Of a stretch of DNA of 27,613 nt, positions 16,132-24,175 are shown in pieces. Under the pieces are notes generated by a model that was not told the origin of the DNA, made no database searches, and saw only the letters and a program-made list of their open reading frames with translations. The translations under genes and the position numbers were made by a program. Position 1 is the first letter of the stretch. Each line of letters begins with the position of its first letter. Source of the DNA: an uncultured Rothia sp. (GTDB lineage: Bacteria > Actinomycetota > Actinomycetes > Actinomycetales > Micrococcaceae); contig CAMIIO010000017.1 in assembly GCA_946221065.1 (NCBI GenBank), positions 1-27,613 of the forward strand, in the 5' to 3' direction.

Positions 16132-16899
16132 CTATGAGCGCGCTCGTCTGAAGGAGAGAGTGTTTCCTCCTCGGGGATCTGCTAGGGCGCAGGACTGCAC
16201 TCCTAAAATGTCGTCCACCATTTGAGGTTGAAGTATATTGTGAGAAGGGCCGAAGGCCTTGATTTTTCCGCCTTCAAGCACTGCGACATCATCGCAATAG
16301 ATGAGAGCGAGGTTCACGTCATGGATAGCGATCATGACAGTTTTCCCCTGGGATGCAACAATGTGCATCAGCTCATGTTGGAAATATAAATCGGCGTGAT
16401 TGGTGGGCTCATCAAGAAGTAGAATAGGTGTCTCTTGAGCGAGTGCTCGGGCAAGTAATACGCGCTGTTTTTCGCCTCCCGAAAGGGAATTGAAAGCGCG
16501 GTGTGCCAGGTGGCTCGCACCAGCATCTGCTAAAGCTTGGTGGACGATGTTTAAGTCATGTGGAGAGTCCGCTCCGAACCCCCGTTGGTGAGGCACCCTA
16601 CCCAGAAGTGCTACTTGGTGGGCTGTCAGCGGGAAATCAGAATGATTTTCTTGCGCCATAACAGCGATAATTTTTGCCGCTTCGATAGAACTTAAGGAGT
16701 AGAGGTCGGTGCCGTCTACGATGATTTTTCCTGCGTTAGGTGAATGTACCCGGTAAGCGGTTTTGAGGAGTGTGGATTTTCCGCTTCCATTAGCGCCAAT
16801 GAGGCCGACAACGCGCCCTGAAGGTACACAAAGGTTAAGGTTATTAAGAATTACTTGACCGTTTAGTGCAACGGTGATGTTTTGGAAGCCTATATTCAT
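16132..16899 (-). CDS. ABC importer ATPase, FecE/FhuC type
   Basis: 255 residues from the ATG at 16899, chosen because it overlaps the permease stop as ATGA (16896-16899). Walker A GANGSGKST (35-43), signature LSGGE (139-143), Walker B ILLLDEPTNHAD (159-170) and H-loop AIHDVN place it in the iron-siderophore/B12/heme importer ATPase family, which is short and single-domain. It powers the FecCD-type permease. An earlier in-frame ATG nine codons upstream would lie inside the permease gene and has no support. Confidence 0.92.
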   Translation of the reverse strand: MNIGFQNITVALNGQVILNNLNLCVPSGRVVGLIGANGSGKSTLLKTAYRVHSPNAGKIIVDGTDLYSLSSIEAAKIIAVMAQENHSDFPLTAHQVALLGRVPHQRGFGADSPHDLNIVHQALADAGASHLAHRAFNSLSGGEKQRVLLARALAQETPILLLDEPTNHADLYFQHELMHIVASQGKTVMIAIHDVNLALIYCDDVAVLEGGKIKAFGPSHNILQPQMVDDILGVQSCALADPRGGNTLSFRRARS

Positions 16900-17930
16900 G
16901 AGATACCTTTTTTGCGCATAATCCAAAGAAAAAATGGTGCGCCGAGAGTTGCGGTGAGGATTCCAAGGGGGATTTCGAGAGGTTCTGCGAGGGTCCGAGC
17001 GAGAAGGTCACAGAGTCCGAGAAAAGCGCCGCCGCCTAGGATGCTCAATGGTAGTAATTTACGGTGGTCTGCACCCACTAGCATGCGACATAAGTGAGGA
17101 ACGATGAGACCAACGAAACCGATACCGCCTGCCACGGAAACCGTAGTCGCGGTGAGAAGGGCCGTGAGCGCAAGAAGCATTTTGCGCAGATTTCCAACGT
17201 TAATTCCCAATGCTGTGGCGGTTTCATCACCCACGAGCATGGCGTTGAGGGCACGTGAGCGAGTTCCTGCGATAAGACTTGCGAGTAGGAGAGCGAGAAG
17301 GGGCGGTAGGAGATTATTCCATTGGGCAGCGGAGACTGAACCCAGCATAAAATGCAAGATACTGTAAATATTTTGCGCGTTGGTGGTCATAATAAGGAAG
17401 TTTGTGAGAGCCGCAAAGAAGGATCCAATAGCGACGCCTGCGAGGATGAGTCTGGCGGAGCTGATGCGGTCTTCGTGCAGGGCTAAAAAGTAGACCAAGA
17501 CGATGGTAAGTATTGCACCGAGAAAGGCAGCAAGGTTAAGGGTGATTCCTGCGAGGGCTGTAGATCCAGCGACGATGGCGATTACTGCCCCTAATCCTGC
17601 ACCTGATGAGATACCTAAAATGTAAGGTTCTGCGAGTGGGTTACGCACCATTACTTGTAAGAGCATGCCGGCGAGTGAGAGCGCTGCGCCTGAAATAATG
17701 GCAAGTAGAATGCGAGGAAGCCTGAAGTCCCAGACTGCCTGGTCTTGCGCAGGAGTGATAGTTCCATCGCTCATCCATGGCATGTTGGGCAATAAATGTC
17801 CGAGGATAATTTTTAGTACGGTGAGGCCGTTGGTAGCAAGAGGTCCGTGAGTTGCGGAGAGGAGAAGGGTTCCTATGATCAGTATGCAGGTGATTCCGAT
17901 GTATAGAAAAAAGCTTCTTGTGTTTTCCAT
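16896..17930 (-). CDS. FecCD-type iron-siderophore ABC permease
   Basis: 344 residues, highly hydrophobic with about ten membrane segments. Family motifs: FRLPRILLAIISGAALSLAG (about 69-88), NPLAEPYILGISSGAGLGAV (about 97-116), and the C-terminal GGIGFVGLIVPHLCRMLVGADHRK (about 267-290), which contacts the ATPase. It forms the homodimeric membrane channel of a type II importer. First gene of the permease-ATPase-lipoprotein operon; GAGGG lies 7 bases before the ATG. A Fur-like operator lies 19 bases further upstream, so expression should rise when metal is scarce. Only one permease gene is present, consistent with a homodimer. Confidence 0.92.
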   Translation of the reverse strand: MENTRSFFLYIGITCILIIGTLLLSATHGPLATNGLTVLKIILGHLLPNMPWMSDGTITPAQDQAVWDFRLPRILLAIISGAALSLAGMLLQVMVRNPLAEPYILGISSGAGLGAVIAIVAGSTALAGITLNLAAFLGAILTIVLVYFLALHEDRISSARLILAGVAIGSFFAALTNFLIMTTNAQNIYSILHFMLGSVSAAQWNNLLPPLLALLLASLIAGTRSRALNAMLVGDETATALGINVGNLRKMLLALTALLTATTVSVAGGIGFVGLIVPHLCRMLVGADHRKLLPLSILGGGAFLGLCDLLARTLAEPLEIPLGILTATLGAPFFLWIMRKKGIS

Positions 17931-17948
17931 AGCACACCCTCTATTATG

Positions 17949-17971
17949 TAATTGAGATTCATTCTCATTTA
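17949..17971. promoter_or_regulatory. Fur-like operator in front of the siderophore-type importer
   Basis: The core TGAGATTCATTCTCA (17953-17967) is a 7-1-7 inverted repeat with 6 of 7 matching arm pairs. A possible minus-strand -10 box, CATAAT, lies at 17948-17943. The 23-base block matches 7087-7109 at 20 positions, tying this operon to the peptide operon. Confidence 0.78.
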
Positions 17972-18029
17972 CATGATAGGGGACTACACTTCATGTTTCA
18001 AATTATTCCCCTCCCCATAGACTTTTCCC

Positions 18030-18148
18030 ATGCACATCTCCATCATCATCTTTGACGGCTTCGAACTTCTCACGCCTTCGGTCCAGCCGAACTCTTCGGC
18101 TTCTCGAAGACTGGGATATCGGGTACCTCGCTCCCACGCTAAAGCCAG
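18030..18148 (+). pseudogene. DJ-1/PfpI-family protein, N-terminal remnant
   Basis: The ATG frame reads MHISIIIFDGFELL, the first strand and loop of DJ-1/PfpI proteins. A second frame gives AFGPAELFGF and a third gives EDWDIGYLAP, the expected continuation of that family. Two indels therefore separate three pieces within 120 bases, and the rest of the gene is gone, replaced by an IS3 remnant. Non-functional. It lies just outside the importer operon and marks the right edge of the intact block. Confidence 0.7.
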
Positions 18149-18149
18149 T

Positions 18150-18449
18150 TGTCAACCGTAAGGTCAACACCAGACATCAAGCAACAGACGCGCCCTCGAT
18201 TACAGGCGTCATCAAAGACTTATCACACAAACTAGGGGTCAACCACAGCATCTAAGCGAAATTGTTGACGGTGGGTTCATTACTGCCAGCGGCTACTACA
18301 GGGCTAAAAAACGTGTGCCTGCTGCACGTACTTTGAAGGAACAGTTGCTGATTCCGGAGTTAGCAAAAATTCACCAGGAAAACTATTCAGTTTATGATGT
18401 ATACAAAATACGGTACATGATGAACCTAGTAGGCCGGGATTTCATATAG
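18150..18449 (+). pseudogene. IS3-family transposase remnant
   Basis: From about 18262 to TAG 18447-18449 one frame reads GFITASGYYRAKKRVPAAR, then LLIPELAKIHQENYSVYDVYKIR. This is the start of IS3 OrfB, where a GYY-x-x-x-x-R is followed by I-x-x-x-H-x-x-N-Y-x-V-Y-G-x-R/K. The preceding stretch (VIKDLSHKLGVNHS) resembles the OrfA helix-turn-helix, so an internal deletion probably joined the two ends. The catalytic DDE core is missing. The OrfB part is a confident family call; the OrfA part is tentative. Confidence 0.7.
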
Positions 18450-18477
18450 CAGGCATACCTCCAATAATATTGGGTTT

Positions 18478-18768
18478 ATGGACGCAGATAACAGACTTAT
18501 CGAAGCTCAGAAAAACCTCGAAGAAATTAGACAGGATATAGAACGTATTCAAGAGTTCGACTCTTGGGTGAAGGAGGCCGCTCATCGGTTGGATAGTTTT
18601 ATTGATTATTATTCTTCTCACTGGATGGAAGATGTGGACGCAAGTTCACTTGATTTGGAGGTCACGGGTGAGGATGCTGCTTATGATTCTTTTATTGATT
18701 TCTCGCAGTCGCTGGGTACGTTGGCAAGAGATTTAGTTGTGTTGGTAACTCGTGAGATTGATGGATAA
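18478..18768 (+). CDS. Small acidic DUF4298-like protein
   Basis: 96 residues, acidic. The N-terminal half (1-38) is a probable coiled coil (LIEAQKNLEEIRQDIERIQ), followed by RLDSFIDYYSSHWMEDVDA (about 37-56), which resembles the L-x-x-YY-x-S-x-x-W-x-x-D core of DUF4298 proteins. GEDAAYDSFIDF corresponds to their conserved 'seD-x-x-y' segment. Function of the family is unknown; it is cytoplasmic by composition. No clear Shine-Dalgarno is seen in front of the ATG at 18478. The downstream gene fragment at 19811 starts with a similar charged helix but is truncated. It may be a small accessory or immunity-type protein, which is not shown. Confidence 0.6.
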   Translation: MDADNRLIEAQKNLEEIRQDIERIQEFDSWVKEAAHRLDSFIDYYSSHWMEDVDASSLDLEVTGEDAAYDSFIDFSQSLGTLARDLVVLVTREIDG

Positions 18769-18801
18769 GCCATGGGCATTTACTCTCTTGTGATATAAAT
18801 T

Positions 18802-18860
18802 GAGGCTTATTTATAAGGGGATAAAATCAACAACCCCGCCCCCCCTTATGAGTAAGCTTC
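18802..18860. repeat. 59-bp mini-element made of the two IS5-like ends
   Basis: GAGGCTTATTTATAAGGGG (18802-18820) is the same as the left end of IS copy E. CCCCCTTATGAGTAAGCTTC (18841-18860) matches the other end in inverted orientation. Only about 20 bases lie between them. It is a deletion derivative or MITE that could be moved in trans by an active relative. Confidence 0.75.
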
Positions 18861-19005
18861 AGCATCTGCACAAGAGGCAAGTAATTTCTCTCAAATATCT
18901 GGTGCACACGAGGATAAATGATAGATTACCTTTGTCACCAGTAAATCCCTCGAGTACCCATCGAGAATTACTAGACATGCACAAAATTACCCAAAGGAAA
19001 ATATC

Positions 19006-19638
19006 ATGTCCCCCATTACATCACGCCGCACCCTAGCAAAGGGAGCAGCCTGGGCAGCACCCGTTGTCCTCGCCTCGTCCACCATCCCCGCCTTCGCCGC
19101 CTCTCGACCAGCATACGATCTGGCAGCTTCATGGGGATCAACAAATACATACACATACGGAGATTGCCCTTCAGGTCAGGCATACTACGACACCATTACT
19201 TTTGATACTGCTACATCTGTTGCAGGTAACCCCGCAGGCTTCGCCATACGCGCTTACGGCGGAACAACCGAAACAACAACTGCGACTCTCACAGGTTTCA
19301 CTCTCAAAGTAGCTTTCCCAGCTGGAATTATTAGTGCACTTACCGTAACCGGTGGAGCCTACACAGCCTCAGGACCAGTCACTCAAGATGTCCTAGGGAA
19401 TCAATCTGATGTTTTTACCTTTACCTATAACGGTACAACCTCAAATACCACAATCCCCGAAGGAGCAACCACCCCTTCGTGGCCTAACAGTATATTGCGA
19501 ACTAACGTCAGCTTCAATCCCAACGTCTGCTATCCAATCATGGATGACTTTGCCGCCCAGTTTGTCGAGAACTTCACTACCGCTAATGGATACAGTGAAA
19601 ATTACACATCACCATGGATCGTAACTGCCACATCCTAG
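19006..19638 (+). CDS. Tat-exported secreted or surface protein of unknown function
   Basis: 210 residues. The N-terminus has a twin-arginine signal (SRRTLAKGAAW, Arg7-Arg8), a hydrophobic stretch and a likely cleavage site after AFA (about 31), typical of surface proteins in Micrococcaceae. The mature part is rich in Thr, Ser, Ala, Gly and Asn, and beta-strand-like, with two Cys (in YGDCPSG, about 53, and NVCYPIM, about 182) that could form one disulfide bond. No enzyme motif, anchor (LPxTG) or C-terminal membrane segment is present, so it is probably released or loosely attached. GGAAA is placed about 8 bases before the ATG. It stands alone between mobile-element debris. I do not recognise a domain. 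Confidence 0.75.
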   Translation: MSPITSRRTLAKGAAWAAPVVLASSTIPAFAASRPAYDLAASWGSTNTYTYGDCPSGQAYYDTITFDTATSVAGNPAGFAIRAYGGTTETTTATLTGFTLKVAFPAGIISALTVTGGAYTASGPVTQDVLGNQSDVFTFTYNGTTSNTTIPEGATTPSWPNSILRTNVSFNPNVCYPIMDDFAAQFVENFTTANGYSENYTSPWIVTATS

Positions 19639-19810
19639 TCAGATTGTGGCATTTAATAAGCCTTTCTACCCATGTTTTTAGCAGGGGCAGAGAGGCATCG
19701 CTATTTAAAGAATCTAGAATAATCAAATCGTCTTCGGTGACCACCGGGGTCTCATGAAATTTTGGTGCAACTACCACAGATTTATGGGGTGTATTGAGGG
19801 GTATGAGGTT

Positions 19811-19954
19811 ATGACCGCTAAGAGTGAAGAGCGGTTAGAGCTTGCTAAGTTGAGGCTGGAACATGCCCAATTCAATACCCAGAGGCTTATTCATAAGGGG
19901 GTACATAGCCGCGAAGAAATCAATGCCCGCGCCACCTCAAGCACCTTCCCATAG
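19811..19954 (+). pseudogene. Gene start truncated by IS copy C
   Basis: The frame MTAKSEERLELAKLRLEHAQFNTQ (positions 1-24; an earlier ATG at 19754 is possible) is a charged helical N-terminus. It then runs into the inverted repeat of IS copy C at 19882 and ends in IS sequence at 19954. The remaining native part is too short to assign. It resembles in style the coiled-coil start of the protein at 18478. Confidence 0.5.
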
Positions 19955-20526
19955 GCCTCCAACGGACGCGACACCCAGAATAAACATCACCGGCGCGATC
20001 CTCCTCTCCATCACCGAGCACAACCGATTAATCCGCCGATTATTCTTCTTCACCGCAGCCCGCATCTTCATCCCAACTTTTCGCTTGACCGGCGTGGGCA
20101 GACCGAATCCGATGTAGCCTTTATCAGCCAACGTAGACTCACCTAAATACCTATCCAGCTGATGGAACCGGTAAGCATAAACATCATGTCTAGCTCCGGA
20201 TGAAAGATGATTTCCCGAGAGTGCAAGGAAAAAGGAAATTATCTGGAATCAGCTGAGCTTACGAAGCTGGGGTTAGCGATAGCCAGCGTTCTCCCGCTGA
20301 TCGTGCAGATAATCTGAGGATTGACGCTGCTTTTGGTTTTCCCCAGGTGAAGTGGTGAGTGAGGTCTGTGAGTAGTGTGGTGAATTGCTGACTGGTTAGC
20401 CCGGTTGTATGCTTGTTGTGTAGCGGTTTTTTTCGGTGGCGGTGAGGTTATTTTTAGCGTTTTATACTCACTTTTTATCGCTGATGGGTCTGCTGTCTAA
20501 GGTGGGACACCCCTTATAAATAAGCT
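19882..20526 (-). mobile_element. IS5-like element, copy C, internally deleted
   Basis: Both ends are present: GAGGCTTATTCATAAGGGGG (from 19882) and CCCCTTATAAATAAGCTC (to 20526). At about 645 bp it is roughly 200 bp shorter than copy E (847 bp). The transposase (minus strand) survives as pieces such as MADKGYIGFGLPTPVKRK (start near 20131), with its N-terminal third deleted around 20340. No functional product is expected. It was inserted just beyond the 3' end of the deacetylase gene. Confidence 0.8.
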
Positions 20527-20545
20527 CCACCATATAATATCTCTC

Positions 20546-21139
20546 TCACTTACTGTGCCGAATAGTAGGCTCCCGCAGGATCCACCGCACTCCCATAAGA
20601 TCATCAACCGTCACTAACTTATAACCAGCCTTCTGCAACTGCTCAATCATGCCAGGCAAAGCCTCAGCAGTAGAAGGATGAATATCATGCATCAGTGCAA
20701 TACCTCCAGGATGCGCAGCACTCACCACCCGCTGCGTCGTCATCGAAGCATCACGATTCTTCCAGTCCTCACTATCAATATCCCACAAGTAAAAAGGCAT
20801 GCCGCTATGAGGAGTAGTTTTGCTAAAAGCGCCATAAGGAGGACGCACACCTGCCGGCCGAGAACCAATGGCCGCTTCGATAGCCTGGGCAGTCTTTGAA
20901 AGCTCACTAGTTACCGCATCATCAGCAAGAGTATTCAAGATAGGATGACTCCACGTATGGTCACCAATTGCCATCCCCTGATCGTGAGCATATTTTACCG
21001 TTTCAGGGTCAGCCGCCACGCTTCGCCCAATAGTAAAGAAGGTAGCCTTAGCCCCATGGGCTACGAGAGTGTCCACTATCTGCCGAGTGTAAGGTCCGGG
21101 ACCATCATCGAAGGTTAGAGCCAAACACTTCTCCTTATG
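20546..21139 (-). pseudogene. Polysaccharide deacetylase (NodB domain), 5' end removed by an IS
   Basis: From CHKEKCLALTFDDGPGPYT to the stop at 20546 this is a NodB-homology (carbohydrate esterase 4) domain: TFDDGP with the metal-binding Asp, GDHTWSHP (the H-x-x-x-H metal site), RPPYG (arginine and proline loop), YLWDIDSEDW, and ALMHDIHPST with the catalytic His near the end. Such enzymes remove acetyl groups from peptidoglycan or other glycans outside the cell. The DNA upstream of codon CHK (from 21140) is antisense IS5-like sequence. The open frame continuing to 21217 therefore has 27 foreign residues and no signal peptide or native N-terminus. The catalytic domain is complete, but the protein can no longer be exported, so the gene is probably inactive. 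Confidence 0.82.
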
Positions 21140-21675
21140 ACAATTCACCACGCTCACTACAGTCCTAAAACAGCACCTCACCTGGAACAAACCAGCTATC
21201 AGACCACGATCCCTCAACCTGAATCAAGCCCTCAAAATCGCTCTTCTCTACCTACGTCATAACCTCACCGAAGAGCTCCTGGCTGAAGCGTTTGGAGTCT
21301 TTCAACCCACAATTTCCAGAACTATCCACCGCATCGAAAATGCACTCACGCAACTGTCTGAACTGAGCGTTCCAGCACTGAATACTCTCAAAAATGTACC
21401 AGGCTCCCTCGTAGTAGACGGCACTTTGATCCCGGTGAAGGAACTGGGCTTCACCAGGAAAAACGCTGTTCTCAGGTCAACACAACCGCACCGGTTATAA
21501 CCACCAGATGATCTGCACATTGAACGGAAAATTACTAGCCATTACCGCCCCCAGCTCAGCTGATTTCTCTGTTTCCTCGCACGCTTGGAAAAATCATCTT
21601 CCATTCGGAGCTAGACATGATGTTTATACTTTTCGTTTTCACCGGTTAGAGCGGTTTCTGGATGATGACTCCATC
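21140..21675 (+). mobile_element. IS5-like element, copy D, truncated at both ends
   Basis: Starts abruptly inside the transposase (QFTTLTTVLKQHLTWNKPA) at the deacetylase junction and continues with LNQALKIALLYLRHNLTEELLAEAFGVFQPTISRTIH, DGTLIPV and GARHDVYTFRFHRLERFLDD before ending at about 21675. At least one frameshift lies near 21460 and an insertion of about 30 bases near 21560. Both terminal inverted repeats are missing, so it cannot move by itself. Confidence 0.78.
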
Positions 21676-21834
21676 AAAAAGTTAACTTTCCGCACGCCTG
21701 AAATCCTTGAGTGAGGGATTAAAGACCTCAGCCAACAACATAACGTGTCAATCTCATTCTTACTGACATCTATCGTTGCCGAGAAGCTCCATATTTCCGG
21801 ATATGAACTACCCGATGAAAAATTGAATACTTAA
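21676..21834 (+). pseudogene. Ribbon-helix-helix protein remnant with in-frame TGA
   Basis: The frame reads KKLTFRTPEILE, then TGA at 21712-21714, then GIKDLSQQHNVSISFLLTSI and VAEKLHISGYELPDEKLNT to TAA 21832-21834. A beta strand followed by two helices with an N-V-S turn is the ribbon-helix-helix pattern of small DNA-binding proteins and antitoxins. The 5' end is replaced by IS copy D and the middle is cut by a stop. It is probably a dead antitoxin or plasmid regulator. Confidence 0.55.
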
Positions 21835-21839
21835 AAGTC

Positions 21840-21875
21840 GAGTGGGCTAGAAGCTTCCCAACTCCTAGCCCACTC
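21840..21875 (+). terminator. Hairpin after the ribbon-helix-helix remnant
   Basis: Perfect 11-bp stem GAGTGGGCTAG (21840-21850) / CTAGCCCACTC (21865-21875) with a 14-base loop; AAAAGT precedes it and there is no T-run after it. It could act better on the minus strand (TTTT after the stem) than on the plus strand. Confidence 0.5.
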
Positions 21876-21987
21876 AAAGACTAAAGAATCCTGTTACAAA
21901 GTTTGACGGCTTTTCAGGATTCAAAGCAAGAAACCAACCCAAGCAGTGAAGTAAACATGAAACTCAATCCACATTACCCACCAGGCG

Positions 21988-23168
21988 GTGTTCTTAGTGT
22001 CTAGTCTAGCAGTTTTGTCACCGCAAAACGAGAATAAAGTTTCCCCCAAGAGTGATATTGACCTACACGCACAACAAATAGCACGCGATCACTACGTCAA
22101 ACGCCCCCGCCACGCCTCACCAGCCTGGGAAGAATCTCCCCTCGCCAAAGCCGCAATCACCCCCGAAGGCTACCATTCCACACTCATAGCAGATGACTGG
22201 CTAACCGCCGTCACCCAAGAACTTACCCCGACCCGCGCCGACCACGCGCACAACATACACCAGATCTGTCAAGCCCTCACCCAATACCTAGACCACGAAA
22301 AAGGCATCATCCGCGCCACCTGGGCCACATTATGCGCCACCGCCGGCGTCATCGAGCTACCCTAGCCCGCGCACTCCACCTACTCAAAGAACGGAACCTG
22401 CTAGGCGTGATCGCATCCGGACGCAGCGCAGCAAAAACCCCTCGCGGACAAGAACAACGCAATCTCGCTCCCGTCTACACGCTTCTACTGCCCACTCCCC
22501 CATCAGCCGGATTAGCCTCTGATGAGGATTCTTACTACGACGAAAACGGCAACCTTTTCATAACTGAGACCCCCTCACCTTTAAGGGACAGAAAAATTTC
22601 CTACACAGAAGCAATCACCACAGGAATCTTCGACATCTTCTGCAAACAACGCTACGCACTCTACGCCCACTCCCATAAGAACTCTTTAGAGAAGAAACGC
22701 CAAACGCTTAAGACCGAATACTCCTCACAAAGACAACGACATCAAGCACTCACACACCTAGCACGCACCCTTCAACACCACTGCTACGACCTACGCAGCA
22801 TCAGCGCACAGGCCATTCTTGAGATCACCACCCCTTTCTTTGAGGCTGGCTGGAGCGTACGGGATGTGCTCTACGCGCTGGAATATTCACCTAGCAACCA
22901 GCCCTATAACACGCGTGGAGCTGCTGGGATGCGCTCAGTGAAGAAGTGGCTTGAACTGCGCATGAGCCAGTGGATAAATCAGAACGAGATCATGCCTTCT
23001 CGCACTGCCATCGAAGAGCAGGAATACCGCCTGCGCCAGGCACAGCGAGCACAGCAGACCCAAGCACCCAAGAAGGTCACCGGTCCCAGTATTGAAGTAA
23101 AGCGCCGTATTAAGGTAGCTCTTTTGGGTGAGTCGAAAGCGCGCCACCAGTTCCCTGAGCTTTTCTAA
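21988..23168 (+). pseudogene. Plasmid replication initiator-like protein, one frameshift
   Basis: The first frame (GTG 21988; stop TAG 22363-22365) gives an N-terminal part with DDWLTAVTQELTPTRADHA and IIRATWATLCATAGV. The second frame takes up immediately: RATLARALHLLKERNLLGVIASGRSA. Together they give the winged-helix region of actinobacterial plasmid Rep proteins, about 390 residues overall, with a long basic C-terminal part (WSVRDVLYALEYSPSNQPY, then a charged helix to 23168). One missing base near 22351 explains the break. The parA, RHH and ssb genes downstream support a plasmid origin. The Rep call relies on context and helix-turn-helix pattern more than on a signature I can name. Confidence 0.62.
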
Positions 23169-23230
23169 AATATATAACTGTACATATGGCTGTATGTATT
23201 GCCAGCTATATGTACGTCTGCTTTAATGGT

Positions 23231-23248
23231 TATATGGTAAGCCATATA
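23231..23248. repeat. TATATGG/CCATATA inverted repeat upstream of parA
   Basis: TATATGG-TAAG-CCATATA lies 28 bases before the parA start. Related ATATG/CATAT-rich words occur at 23175-23215 and again after parA (23875-23915). This is typical of a partition operator or centromere-like site, but the repeats are irregular. Confidence 0.45.
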
Positions 23249-23275
23249 TTCGTATAGATAGATGAAGGATTCATT

Positions 23276-23880
23276 ATGATAATTGCAATCGCCACAACAA
23301 AAGGTGGAGCAGCAAAAACAACCACAGCTATGTAGGCAGCAGGACGCGCAGGGCATACCGCCCGAGTGGTGGATTTAGATCCACAAGGCTCTGCTACCGA
23401 ATGGTCAGAAATTGCAGAACAAGCAGGAGACCCTCTTACAAGGTACGACGTAACCTTCGCCATTAAACCAGTTTTGAAAAAACTCTAGATGCCTCACATC
23501 AACAATGGATATTCATTGACACCCCACCTGGTGATTCCGCAGCTATTGATGAAGCAATTCGCCTGGCGGATTTTGTGATCGTCCCGACCCCTGTCGCACC
23601 GGAAGACTTTAACAGAGCAGTCAAAACTCTTAACGCCATAGATAAACCAGCAGCTCTGTTGTTGTGCCATTGGAATAAGCAGAATAAGAAAATGTATGAA
23701 GTGGTGCGGGAACAGATACAAGAAAATGACCTCATCGCTTTCGAGTCGGAAGTACCTAATAAGCAGCAGCTTCAAAATTTTTGGTACTCCAACACCAGCA
23801 AGGGAGACCTTGGTGGTTATCAAGATGTTTTTACGGAACTATCTGCTGCGCTTAAGACGCTTCATTCTGAGACCATATAG
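23276..23880 (+). pseudogene. parA: ParA-type plasmid partition ATPase, stop codon plus frameshift
   Basis: The start MIIAIATTKGGAAKTTTAM contains the deviant Walker A (KGGAAKTT) of ParA proteins. The next codon is TAG (23333-23335). It continues AAGRAGHTARVVDLDPQGSATEW, then a frameshift near 23470 (two homopolymers, AAA and TTTT, each look one base too long), then WIFIDTPPGDSAAIDEAIRLADFVIVPTPV with Walker B, to a normal C-terminus at 23880. Total length about 200 residues, usual for small plasmid ParA proteins that work with a ribbon-helix-helix partner, which is encoded next. With two lesions it should be dead, unless they are sequence errors. Confidence 0.85.
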
Positions 23881-23932
23881 CCATATAACTGCACAACCAG
23901 ACATACATATAAATATCTTGTAAGGAACAAAG

Positions 23933-24175
23933 ATGACTCAAAACATGAGTGAAAGACTCAAACAAGCTCAGAAAAATAGAGAAGCCCAGGGGTCAGGGCA
24001 GGCCTCGGTTGAAGGCACTTTTAAGAAGCCTGTTGATGTGCCAAAAAGGCAAACGAAGAAGTGGACTTTCAATTTAGACGCAGATATTTATCAGAGCTTA
24101 CGCAAAGAAGCCTTCGATAAGGAAACCAATATGACTAGCCTTGTTAACGCGTACTTGCGTAAGGCTATGGGGTAA
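23933..24175 (+). CDS. Ribbon-helix-helix plasmid partition partner (ParB/ParG-like)
   Basis: 80 residues. The N-terminal half is basic, Gln/Lys-rich and probably flexible (MSERLKQAQKNREAQGSG), as in ParG-type partners, whose mobile tail stimulates ParA. The C-terminal half, KKWTFNLDADIYQSLRKEAF then TNMTSLVNAYLRKAMG, is a ribbon-helix-helix DNA-binding fold (strand about 41-47, helices about 49-60 and 66-78). AAGGA about 7 bases upstream supports the ATG at 23933. It follows the broken parA by 52 bases and is itself intact. It should bind the nearby repeats and may still repress transcription there. Confidence 0.72.
   Translation: MTQNMSERLKQAQKNREAQGSGQASVEGTFKKPVDVPKRQTKKWTFNLDADIYQSLRKEAFDKETNMTSLVNAYLRKAMG

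Noticed and set aside
20546..21217. A complete 223-residue deacetylase starting at 21217
   Set aside because: Residues 1-27 are encoded by the reverse strand of an IS5-like transposase that also occurs at 25792-26049. Native sequence begins at about 21139.
23276..23880. Recoding of TAG in parA, or programmed frameshifting in rep, parA and ssb
   Set aside because: No slippery heptamer with a downstream structure, or stop-codon recoding element, is visible, and several neighbouring genes are broken in different ways. Simple decay or sequence error explains it better.
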